NCBI GenBank assembly: GCA_000828075.3
Contig: JXCB02000001.1
Location: 22,415-86,414, forward strand
From: Tolypothrix campylonemoides VB511288
GTDB lineage: Bacteria; Cyanobacteriota; Cyanobacteriia; Cyanobacteriales; Nostocaceae
Direction: 5' to 3'
Length of the DNA: 64,000 bases
The translations under genes were made by a program, and so were the position numbers. Below the pieces are notes generated by a model. The model made no database searches and was not told the origin of the DNA. It worked only from the letters and a program-made list of their open reading frames with translations. Below are positions 40,115 to 47,904 of this stretch, piece after piece (within the stretch, counting starts at the first letter, position 1; each line of letters starts with the position of its first letter).

Positions 40115-40795
40115 ATGGTTAAATCTCTTCAAACTGTATTTCATGAAATAGCTTCTGTCAGCGATGAGCAAGAACTACGACGAGCTCTGATAGATACAGT
40201 GGCGGAGTATTTTGGCGTGCAGCGTTGGGGTCTCTATCTGCTGGATGAACCTTTCCCCCCACAGATAGATGCTCAAGATGTGCCGGGTGTGTGTATGGAA
40301 AGCAATCCGGTTGGGCGCTTCGTCGTTGAACGTCATGCTCCTGTTCACGAGCAATTGGTGTTACCAACAGGAGATTGGAAGCATTTTTGCTCGCGCCATG
40401 ACCATGAACACGTCATGAGTGGACCAATTGTGTGTGATGGTCGTCTTGTCGGAACGCTTAACCTCGCCCGTGAGCATGGTACTGCTGCTTTTAACGTCAA
40501 TGATCTCGCTGACATGAGTGCTTTATGCCTTCATGTTTCCGCAAAACTCGCCACCCTACGCGCGAAACCAAAAACATCTCTTTGTCCGTTAGCAAGTCGT
40601 CTGACTCCCCGAGAATTAGAAATTGCTGAGTTGGTGGCGCGGGGGTTAACGAATGCGGAAATTGGCGAAAAACTTTGGATCACACAAAATTCTGTCAAAC
40701 AAGCGCTCAAACGGATGTTTCGTAAGCTGGGAGTTTCAGCACGTGCTGAAATGGTGGCAAAACTGCAAGATAGTTTGGGAGCGGTTGTGAGTTGA
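40115..40795 (+). CDS. GAF-LuxR family transcriptional regulator
   Basis: About 226 residues from the ATG at 40115 (a GTG at 40103 is in frame). Residues 1-155 form a GAF-like sensor domain (YFGVQRWGLYLLDE, GPIVCDGRLVGTLNLAREH). It holds several Cys and His residues (HFCSRHDHEHV) that could bind a metal or cofactor. The C-terminal 65 residues are a LuxR helix-turn-helix (LTPRELEIAELVARGLTNAE, then QNSVKQALKRMFRKLGV). It probably controls the divergent DUF3386 gene and itself. The ligand is unknown. Confidence 0.88.
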   Translation: MVKSLQTVFHEIASVSDEQELRRALIDTVAEYFGVQRWGLYLLDEPFPPQIDAQDVPGVCMESNPVGRFVVERHAPVHEQLVLPTGDWKHFCSRHDHEHVMSGPIVCDGRLVGTLNLAREHGTAAFNVNDLADMSALCLHVSAKLATLRAKPKTSLCPLASRLTPRELEIAELVARGLTNAEIGEKLWITQNSVKQALKRMFRKLGVSARAEMVAKLQDSLGAVVS

Positions 40796-40904
40796 TGGTT
40801 AACTAGACTTTTTGCATAAATATTTTTTGTTACGTCTTTTCATCTTCCAAGAACAAACAGCGTGTTAAATTAGTCGATGTAGATACGTTAAGGTTTTACA
40901 AACC

Positions 40905-41111
40905 ATGACTTTCAGTGATGTGGTTGAGGCAATCAAAAGTCTTTCCACTGACGAAAAGCAAGAAATTCAACTGCTACTGAAGCAGTATCTCCGCGAAGAA
41001 CGTCGCGAAGAGATCCATAGGAACTTAAAGTCAGCGCAGGTTGAGCAGCAAAAAGGGGAACTAAAGTTTTCTTCCAATATTAATGAACTGAGACAACTAC
41101 TAGAGGAATAA
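40905..41111 (+). CDS. type II antitoxin
   Basis: 68 residues, highly charged: an N-terminal helix (MTFSDVVEAIKSLSTDEKQE), a basic middle (YLREERREEIHRNLKSAQ) and a C-terminal LRQLLEE that probably wraps the toxin. Small proteins of this form precede RelE-type toxins in cyanobacteria. The stop is two bases before the toxin start, so the two are co-translated. It resembles in design the orphaned gene at 55349-55570. Confidence 0.75.
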   Translation: MTFSDVVEAIKSLSTDEKQEIQLLLKQYLREERREEIHRNLKSAQVEQQKGELKFSSNINELRQLLEE

Positions 41112-41113
41112 TA

Positions 41114-41380
41114 GTGGAAGTCAGTTTCAGTTCCTCATTCAAGCGTGCTTTCAAAAAGCGTATTAAAGGCAATGTAGATTTGGAAGGGAGATTTTGGCAG
41201 AAATTGGAGCAGTTCACAATTGATCCATTTGATCCGAGCTTGAAAACGCACAAACTATCAGGAAAACTTAAGGATCTGTGGAGTTTTAGCATAGACTACG
41301 ATGAGAGAGTATTGTTCTACTTCGCAGAAGATGCAAAAGCTGTGTTTGTAGATATTGGCAGTCATGATGAAGTGTACTGA
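41114..41380 (+). CDS. RelE/YafQ-type mRNA endonuclease toxin
   Basis: 88 residues from a GTG at 41114. The RelE-superfamily pattern is visible: FSSSFKRAFKKRI at the N-terminus, a helix with FWQKLEQFTIDPFDPSLKTH, then KLSGKLKDLWSFSIDYDERV and a final strand VFVDIGSHDEVY with a terminal Tyr. The L.GkLkg..S..I.yd.Rv signature is that of ribosome-dependent RNases such as YafQ. It is paired with the antitoxin two bases upstream, and unlike the other toxin genes in this window it looks intact. Confidence 0.85.
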   Translation: MEVSFSSSFKRAFKKRIKGNVDLEGRFWQKLEQFTIDPFDPSLKTHKLSGKLKDLWSFSIDYDERVLFYFAEDAKAVFVDIGSHDEVY

Positions 41381-41503
41381 GTAGTAAAAATCACTTCAGG
41401 AATATAGATGACCTGAGCAAAACAGATTTCTCTGATGGGGAGAATTCAGGAGTCGGAAAAGATAATATTCTGACTCCTGAGTGCTGAGTTCTGACTCCTC
41501 TTG

Positions 41504-43432
41504 TTAAGATTCCCGTCCAGGTGCCCAAGTATCACGCCATTTCACAGTTCCTTCTTTGGCAATCACCCAGCGGCGATTCATCAAATTTTCTCGTAGAGGC
41601 GATCGCCCTTCTCGCCACATAGCATATTTATAACTAATGAGCTTGCCAGCACTTTCGTTAAAGGGAATTTCAGCAAACCACGTATTCGTGTTAATATACT
41701 CCATCGGATATGCTCTGGCTATATCCCAGTTGCCTAATTCCGGACAGTCCCCAGTGACGACAATAATTTCACCTGGTTGAGTTTGTACACCATTGAGTTG
41801 AGCTCGCACAATCGTTTGTCCTTTCACCCGTTCTCCAACTCGGCTTAAGACAATCACGCCTCGCTCTTCGAGTTGCAAGTCATAAATTTTACCGTCTTTC
41901 ACTTCATATTTGTTGCGCGTCATCACACAGGTGTGTTCCCCATCTGGGAGTTGTGTTTCGACTTCTGGTATAGTGACTGGTTCACCCCTATTCAGTAAAA
42001 CAAAGCACAGTGAGTCACGATAGCGACGTACGTAGCCGTAAACATCGGGCGTGATGTATTTTTGCCATTGGCTACCCATCGAAACTGCTGGATTGAGTCG
42101 CCGTAAGCCAGAAAGTAACCTTATATAACGATAAATTTCACTATCCGTATCCCATTTTTCCATCATTGGACGGTTGTATGGGTCATTTCCACCATTAGTG
42201 TCATCGTGGAGATATTGTTCTGTACCGTAATAAATGCAAGGAATACCACGAGAAGTCATAATCAAGGTAATTGCCACTTTCAGTATCGCTGGATCAGAGT
42301 TCAGCGATTGGAAACGGGGCATATCGTGGTTGTCAATAAATGTAATTAATTCTGTCGCTCCCTTGTAGCGATAATCTTGGTCAAAGATATCTTGAATGAG
42401 ATGAAATCCACCTTCTAGACCTTGTGCCAAAGCTTCCCTAATTGCTACACATAACCCAAAGTCTAGTATCGTCATGCCAGAGTGATTGGCAAATTCTACA
42501 GAGCGATCGTCATAAGGATGGCTGAAAATCCATTCACCAAAAATAAACACATCTGGTTTGTGATTGTACATATCACCTGTGAATTCTTGCCAAAACCAGA
42601 TGGGCATATGTTTAACAGTGTCTACCCGCAGTGCATCCACACCCCGGTCTAGCCATTGTTTAATTGCCGATTTGATATAATTACGATATTGAATGTTGTT
42701 CTCGTTAAACGTTGCAAGACCGGAAAGTTCACAGTTTTGCACTTGCCATTCGTTTTCCCAGTCTTGCACTTCGCCATAGTGGTGATACCAGTGCTGCTCA
42801 TCATCGTTGAAGTCAGCTATTTTCACTCCATCGTCGTATAATTCACCCTTGGTACCACTAACATCAGGTGAACTGTGGTTGCAGACAATATCTAGCACCA
42901 GCTTCATCTTGCGATCGTGCAGTTCGGCAATTAACCTATCAAATGTGGTATCTCTTGTTTCTTGGGTTTTGTTTAAAGAAGGCTCTTCACCGTTAGCAAT
43001 GAAGCGAGGATTAATCCGCTTAAAGTCCTTCGTCCAATAGCCATGCATCGCTGCATTGCCGACAAACAAATCTTCAATTTGCTCAAACAAAGGAGTTAAC
43101 CAAATTGCAGTCACTCCCATGCTTTTGAGATAATCTAACTTATCAATGATACCTTGCAAGTCACCGCCCCAGTACTTACCCCAATCTTGCCGAGTTGGGT
43201 CATACAGTTCTGCATTTTCACCTTCGCTGTTTGCTGGATCGCCATCATAAAAGCGATCGACCACAATAAAATAGAGAGTTTCCTGACGAAATTCAATATC
43301 TCTTGTGTAGAGGAACTCTAGGTCAATTTCTGTCTCTGATGGTGGAGTTTCTATAATGGCAGCGACTTCTGCCTCTGCATCTTCTACCTTGTATTGATCT
43401 TCTGAAAACAGCGATGGAGGAGTATTTACCAT
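41504..43432 (-). CDS. GH13 alpha-amylase family enzyme with C-terminal CBM20
   Basis: About 642 residues from the ATG at 43432. Residues 50-510 form a GH13 barrel. The signatures are LVLDIVCNHSS, the nucleophile Asp in GVDALRVDTVKH, the acid Glu in VFIFGEWIFSH and the transition-state Asp in FIDNHDMPRF, so it should be active. Residues about 545-640 are a starch-binding CBM20 (VVTGDCPELGNWDIARAYPM, KLISYKYAMW). It lacks a signal peptide and so probably works on glycogen or maltodextrins in the cytoplasm. A TTG at 43456 gives a slightly longer frame. It is convergent with the toxin-antitoxin pair. Confidence 0.92.
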   Translation of the reverse strand: MVNTPPSLFSEDQYKVEDAEAEVAAIIETPPSETEIDLEFLYTRDIEFRQETLYFIVVDRFYDGDPANSEGENAELYDPTRQDWGKYWGGDLQGIIDKLDYLKSMGVTAIWLTPLFEQIEDLFVGNAAMHGYWTKDFKRINPRFIANGEEPSLNKTQETRDTTFDRLIAELHDRKMKLVLDIVCNHSSPDVSGTKGELYDDGVKIADFNDDEQHWYHHYGEVQDWENEWQVQNCELSGLATFNENNIQYRNYIKSAIKQWLDRGVDALRVDTVKHMPIWFWQEFTGDMYNHKPDVFIFGEWIFSHPYDDRSVEFANHSGMTILDFGLCVAIREALAQGLEGGFHLIQDIFDQDYRYKGATELITFIDNHDMPRFQSLNSDPAILKVAITLIMTSRGIPCIYYGTEQYLHDDTNGGNDPYNRPMMEKWDTDSEIYRYIRLLSGLRRLNPAVSMGSQWQKYITPDVYGYVRRYRDSLCFVLLNRGEPVTIPEVETQLPDGEHTCVMTRNKYEVKDGKIYDLQLEERGVIVLSRVGERVKGQTIVRAQLNGVQTQPGEIIVVTGDCPELGNWDIARAYPMEYINTNTWFAEIPFNESAGKLISYKYAMWREGRSPLRENLMNRRWVIAKEGTVKWRDTWAPGRES

Positions 43433-43978
43433 ATGAGGATGAAAATTTTTACGCAACTAAAGTTTGCAGATTAATTAGCAATCTACTTCTAAGTAGTATC
43501 TGTAACTACAAATTATGGTATTATCTAATCTTTCTTAAGAAAGAGGTATCTATCCCTGGCTAGTTTCTAAATATACCTATATTCATATATCTATAGATAG
43601 AGGATAAAGCAAAGAGAATAGAATAAAGGTCTGTGAAGAAAAAATTGAAAGTAGGATAAGTAGGATTAGTGGGTTTTTAGTCTAAAAAGTGTGAAAATAA
43701 AAAAATCCCGCCAAACGTCTATGATTGGCGAGAAAACTAAACTTGTATTACCTGGTCATTAACTATCACACTTGTACAACCTATAGGTCAATCCATAGGT
43801 ATATATATTTTTTTGATATAGTCTAACCAGCTATTTCATTGTCACTGCCAGTTGGGTAGTAGCTTTTTTATATATAATCTTCCATAAATTTAGTTGTATT
43901 CTAAAGTCGCGATAGCAAGGTGTTAGCAAGGTTTGACTTATCCAAAGTGCAAATTCAAGAGAAATAGGAATTAACGAT
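43433..43978. other. AT-rich divergent intergenic region
   Basis: About 0.55 kb, strongly AT-rich, between the amylase (minus) and the methyltransferase (plus). A small stem CGCCAA/TTGGCG lies at 43709-43730. No coding frame, tRNA or repeat of note. Confidence 0.5.
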
Positions 43979-44725
43979 ATGAGCGGACAAAATCAGCAAC
44001 ACTACCAAAAAATCAGCAATATTTATGACGATTTGTGGTCTTACTCAGAAGAGTACATTAAATTTATGACTACAAAGATAATTGAATATTTACGCTTAAA
44101 ACCGACAGATACTCTTGTCGATTTAGGCTGTGGTACAGGGATTTATGCAAAATCAATTCTGAAGCAGATACAATTAGATAACTCAATTATCTGCGTAGAC
44201 CCTTCTGAGAAAATGCTCCAACAAATACCTGATAGCCCTCAATATAAAATTATGGCATTAGATGCCATAGATTTTTTATTCCAAGCCGAAGAAGTTTACA
44301 ATAAGGTTCTAATAAAAGAAGTAATACATCATATAGATAACAAAGAACTACTATTCAGTCGTTTATTTCAACTGTTAACTAGTGATGGGATTTTCTTGTT
44401 GATACTTTTGCCTCCAACTATTGATTACCCCTTATTTGATGAAGCTTTGCATCGATATGAAAAAAACCAGCCTCACTATAGCAATGTTGCTAACTTGCTT
44501 GAAAAAGTAGGCTTCAAGGTATCAGTTAATTTAGTGGAATATCTTCAGGCTATTCCTAAATCACAATATTTCCATATGGTGGAAAATCGCTATATGTCCC
44601 TGCTTTCATTGTTTGATGATAAACAACTAGCTGAAGGTTTGGCGGAAATGTCACAAAAGTATGCTCAACAATCTGTTCTGGAATTTCCTGACCGTTTTGT
44701 TTTTATTACAGCAAGTAAGTTGTAA
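43979..44725 (+). CDS. class I SAM-dependent methyltransferase
   Basis: 248 residues. Motif I is LVDLGCGTGIYAKSIL (about 47-62), motif II ends in ICVDPSEKML, and a post-motif region has KVLIKEVIHHIDN. It transfers a methyl group from S-adenosylmethionine. The substrate cannot be told from the sequence. The codons are more AT-rich than in the surrounding genes and the flanks are AT-rich, which hints at later acquisition. It stands alone. Confidence 0.85.
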   Translation: MSGQNQQHYQKISNIYDDLWSYSEEYIKFMTTKIIEYLRLKPTDTLVDLGCGTGIYAKSILKQIQLDNSIICVDPSEKMLQQIPDSPQYKIMALDAIDFLFQAEEVYNKVLIKEVIHHIDNKELLFSRLFQLLTSDGIFLLILLPPTIDYPLFDEALHRYEKNQPHYSNVANLLEKVGFKVSVNLVEYLQAIPKSQYFHMVENRYMSLLSLFDDKQLAEGLAEMSQKYAQQSVLEFPDRFVFITASKL

Positions 44726-44898
44726 AATCAGATATTTTTCTGGGTCTTGGGCTGCATCGGTTGCTATAGCAATCCGAATTGAATTGTGAGAAAACAGTTA
44801 AGCCAAAATATATCTCAATAATGAAATTTAAATATGTCTCAATAATGAAATTTTTATATGTTGCGAGAATCGTTGTTTTTATAACCAAAAACCAAACC

Positions 44899-44927
44899 AG
44901 CCAGTAAGACAAATTGACTTACTGGCT
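44899..44927 (-). terminator. probable terminator of the HtrA-type protease gene
   Basis: AGCCAGTAAG and CTTACTGGCT form a perfect 10-bp stem with a 9-base loop. On the minus strand the stem is followed by a T-rich run (GGTTTGGTTTTTGG), which fits termination of the minus-strand protease gene ending at 45120. The wider 44726-45119 gap also holds two tandem copies of a 22-bp unit containing TCTCAATAATGAAAT near 44813-44850, and no gene. Confidence 0.55.
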
Positions 44928-45119
44928 AGTCTTAGGATTATTGAACTTTTGTGGGGTTATTTAAATTCAACCTTTCCTTTTACCCTATATTTACCACCAT
45001 CGCCTGAAAAATAACGAGGACTAAGTTTGCGTTGAATATAACGCGAACATTGCTCCCTTTTCCACATCCCGTGAAAAGTCAGATTCCCTGTTCACGAATT
45101 CGATGAAAAATTGGACAAG

Positions 45120-46388
45120 TTACCGAGTTTGAATGTTGGGAAGTTGCTCAGGTTGAACTGTCAATGCCAGGGTTTGCCCATTTCGCCGAACGTCCATTTG
45201 CAAATTGCCGCCGACACCAACTGTATCTAGAAGCCGCTGAACCAGGTTTGCTTTTGTCACTGGCTGGTTATTGATGGCTGAAATCACATCGCCCGATCGC
45301 AGCCCTGCTTTTGCTGCTGGGGTGCCTCTTCCAACTTCGACAACCAGAATTCCTTGGTCATCTTCAACCTGAATCTTGCTGTTGGGAGCATTGTTGATTT
45401 GCTGCTTGACTTGCGGGTTGAGAGTGACCATCTGGATGCCAATGTAGGGATGTTGAACTTGCCCTGTGGCAATAAGCTGCTGGGCGATCGCTTTTGCGGT
45501 GTTGATGGGAATCGCAAAGCCAAGCCCTTGTGCTCCTCTCAAGATGGCAGTGTTAATACCAATAACTTCACCTTTGGCATTTAACAATGGTCCACCGGAG
45601 TTGCCAGGATTGATTGCGGCATCAGTTTGAATAAAACCAACGCGCTTATCTGGTATACCGATGTCTACGCTGGAACGCTCAGTTCCACTAATTACGCCAA
45701 CTGTTACGGTTTCTTGTAAACCTAATGGATTACCGATAGCAATCGCCCATTGTCCCTGTCGGACTTTATCAGAATCACCTATAACAACCGCCGGTAAATT
45801 ACTCTCTGGTTGTACCTGAATAACAGCTACATCAGTCACCGGGTCTTTCCCTAAAACTTTACCTGCCAAGATGCGACTATCTTGAAAGGATACAGTGACC
45901 GTATCTGCATCATCCACAACATGAGCATTAGTCAGAATCAGACCAGCAGGGTCAATCACAAAACCAGAGCCAAGTCCCCGCAAAATTTGTCCTGAAGGCG
46001 GAACTCCCCGCGCACCACCTAGAAAGGGTTTGAGAGCATCTGGCACATCCCCTCCCAAGGTGCGGGAGACATTCACTTGAACGACAGCAGACTCTACTTT
46101 GTCTACAGCTTCTGTCACAAAATTAGATTCGGTGTCAACCTCGGCAACCAAAGTGCTGCCAACATTAGCCAAACCCTCATAGGCATAAGCAGGGTTTAAC
46201 CAACCACTGAACAATACGGTACCAACGCTGATTAACACCAGGAGTATGCAAGTAGATAACTTCTGTAACAAGCGCTGAAAATCTGTCAGTTGAATCTGCT
46301 GTGTTTTCTGATTTGAGGAGGGGTGAGCGAAGTCAAAGTTTGTAGAATCGCGAACTGACAAGTTAGCGCCTGTGCGATCGCCGTACAT
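45120..46388 (-). CDS. HtrA/Deg family serine protease (HhoA/HhoB/HtrA group)
   Basis: 422 residues. An N-terminal membrane anchor (TCILLVLISVGTVLFSGWL, about 52-70) exports the protein. The trypsin-like domain has the triad His in LTNAHVVDDAD, Asp in PVTDVAVIQ and Ser in NPGNSGGPLLN. One PDZ domain follows (GTPAAKAGLRSGDVISAINN). It degrades or refolds damaged proteins in the periplasm or thylakoid lumen. One PDZ and the length fit the cyanobacterial HhoA/HhoB/HtrA group, but which one cannot be told. It stands alone. Confidence 0.93.
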   Translation of the reverse strand: MYGDRTGANLSVRDSTNFDFAHPSSNQKTQQIQLTDFQRLLQKLSTCILLVLISVGTVLFSGWLNPAYAYEGLANVGSTLVAEVDTESNFVTEAVDKVESAVVQVNVSRTLGGDVPDALKPFLGGARGVPPSGQILRGLGSGFVIDPAGLILTNAHVVDDADTVTVSFQDSRILAGKVLGKDPVTDVAVIQVQPESNLPAVVIGDSDKVRQGQWAIAIGNPLGLQETVTVGVISGTERSSVDIGIPDKRVGFIQTDAAINPGNSGGPLLNAKGEVIGINTAILRGAQGLGFAIPINTAKAIAQQLIATGQVQHPYIGIQMVTLNPQVKQQINNAPNSKIQVEDDQGILVVEVGRGTPAAKAGLRSGDVISAINNQPVTKANLVQRLLDTVGVGGNLQMDVRRNGQTLALTVQPEQLPNIQTR

Positions 46389-46487
46389 AATTTTTTTATT
46401 CCTTTGTTGGGATGGATCTTACGTGTTCTAGTCTGTCTCAAGCGTACTAAAGAGATCGTATTGCAAAACTTCGCTCAACTAACGCGC

Positions 46488-46730
46488 TCAATTCATAATT
46501 CCATGAATGTCTGCTTCATTGAGAAGAATCGTTGTTTCAAAACCCACTCTGCCCATTTCTGGCTCTGGACCCATCTCCATTTCGACAGCATAAGTCCATG
46601 TTCCTGAACCGGGTCGATAGTTTTTAATTGTACCAACACCTCCTACAAAATGAACTATTTGATTTCTTTTAAACCGGGGTACAGCCCGAGCTTGAATTAC
46701 CTCCTGTGTGCTAATCTGTGTGCTAATCAT
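46488..46730 (-). CDS. small conserved protein, unknown function
   Basis: 80 residues from the ATG at 46730, chosen because GGAGG ends six bases before it; the upstream ATG at 46742 contains that site. The sequence has a beta-rich core (RNQIVHFVGGVGTIKNYRPG, TWTYAVEMEMGPEPEMGRVG, TTILLNEADI), reminiscent of a small SH3- or KOW-like barrel. It overlaps the end of the membrane-protein gene upstream by eight bases, so the two are probably translated together. I do not recognise the family. Confidence 0.6.
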   Translation of the reverse strand: MISTQISTQEVIQARAVPRFKRNQIVHFVGGVGTIKNYRPGSGTWTYAVEMEMGPEPEMGRVGFETTILLNEADIHGIMN

Positions 46731-46962
46731 TGATGCCTCCATTGTTAAAAATTTGTGTTGGTTTTAAATACAGCCAACTTGTTAGAAAAAACAAACCAGT
46801 AAATAGCTGTACGATGTCAATTTTAGAGAGAGAGCCATCAGAAAATACAGCGATACTTCTGTCGGTAATTCCAAAAAACCAAGCTGTGGTACCAAAGAAC
46901 CAGAGACCGTTTTTGACGTTTCCCAAAAATTTAGATATTTCCGATTTTTGATTGTTGTTCAT
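46723..46962 (-). CDS. small two-helix membrane protein, unknown function
   Basis: 79 residues. Two likely membrane helices (GLWFFGTTAWFFGI and VQLFTGLFFLTSWLYL) are separated by a short charged loop. The ATG at 46962 has GAGAAAGG just before it. It forms a two-gene unit with the overlapping small gene downstream. I know no family for it. Confidence 0.6.
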   Translation of the reverse strand: MNNNQKSEISKFLGNVKNGLWFFGTTAWFFGITDRSIAVFSDGSLSKIDIVQLFTGLFFLTSWLYLKPTQIFNNGGIND

Positions 46963-47010
46963 CCTTTCTCACTCCACTCAAGAACTGCTAATAAAGACTC
47001 TTGGTTTTGA

Positions 47011-47244
47011 TTACTGGATACCAATAACTAACCTTTTCGTATTACTTTTTGATAAGTTGCCCAGCCCTTTACCTTCAGGCACGTTGTAGTCTGGAAGAGC
47101 GTACTCAGGGCAAATTCTATAGGGCTTACAAGTTTGATTTGGCTTGAGTCGTACGTAGATGCAAAAATTTCTCGATTTGCTCCAAATTTGCAAAGCCGAC
47201 ACATTTGTCCAGACATACGAGCTTCCCTTGAAACCATCAAACAC
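47011..47244 (-). pseudogene. possible gene remnant, no start of its own
   Basis: A minus-strand frame of 77 codons begins at a GTG with no ribosome binding site. The frame is open a little further up to a TGA (EYLAYKVFDGFKGSSYVW). Its composition (LKPNQTCKPYRICPEYALPD, NVPEGKGLGNLSKSN) looks like real protein, perhaps the C-terminal part of a lost gene. No family was recognised. The rest of 46963-47904 shows no gene; it is partly repeat DNA near its right end. Confidence 0.3.
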
Positions 47245-47824
47245 TTTGTAAGCAAGATACTCAAACTTAACTGAGATTGTTCAGCTAAAACGTTGAGTTC
47301 ATATTTTTATTAGTAGCCAAGGCAAAATTTTTGCTGCTCTATCTAGAGTGGAATATTAAGAAATAAAAATATTGCTCTTTAGTCAAAAATATTAACTGAC
47401 AATGTAAACAGGCAAACATTTTTTACACAGACGAGCTTAATACCCTTTGGTATCTAACCGTCTGCTGACATCTTGCAGCTAATCTTGAAGTTGCAAGGTA
47501 TCAGCATAGAAACTTATTGTATTTATAAACACTGTGAAACTTAATAGTAAGCCCATTCTCTAGCTAGAAGTTAAGTGAAACAGTAGTAGTTAGTTTAGGG
47601 ACAGCGAGACAAAACTGAGCAGAGTACTACTCAGCCCGTTTTCTTGCACGTCAGGAAAACATCGCTCCAAAGTGCCTCCAAGGAATTGCACCAAATCCAC
47701 TCACAAAGATACCTCACTGAATTTTTACCGAATTCATTGGGGCTTTCATCCAATCCTAGTAATGGCATGGGTATTCCTCCACCCTCGCTCTTGTCCTGAG
47801 CCTGCGCCACGCCTAACGGCGGAC

Positions 47825-47865
47825 GGAGACGCTGCGCGTTGGCGGAGCCAACGCGCAGCGTCTCC
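47825..47865. repeat. perfect 19-bp-arm hairpin upstream of the CheB-like gene
   Basis: GGAGACGCTGCGCGTTGGC, three bases (GGA), then GCCAACGCGCAGCGTCTCC: exact complements, very GC-rich. It ends 27 bp before the ribosome binding site of the CheB-like gene, so it would form in its leader. The same kind of GC-rich sequence occurs in dispersed Nostocales repeats (see 17719-17880). Confidence 0.9.
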
Positions 47866-47891
47866 GATATAAAAAGCGGTGACCGTTCCCT

Positions 47892-47899
47892 AAGGAGAG
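47892..47899 (+). promoter_or_regulatory. ribosome binding site that fixes a TTG start
   Basis: AAGGAGAG ends five bases before the TTG at 47905. The open frame continues upstream to 47839 through the hairpin repeat, but that part is repeat DNA and the family N-terminus begins right after this site. Confidence 0.8.
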
Positions 47900-47904
47900 A
47901 CAAA

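Noticed and set aside
47672..47872. 66-codon plus-strand frame before the CheB-like gene
   Set aside because: It reads through GC-rich repeat DNA including the hairpin at 47825-47865 and has no domain.
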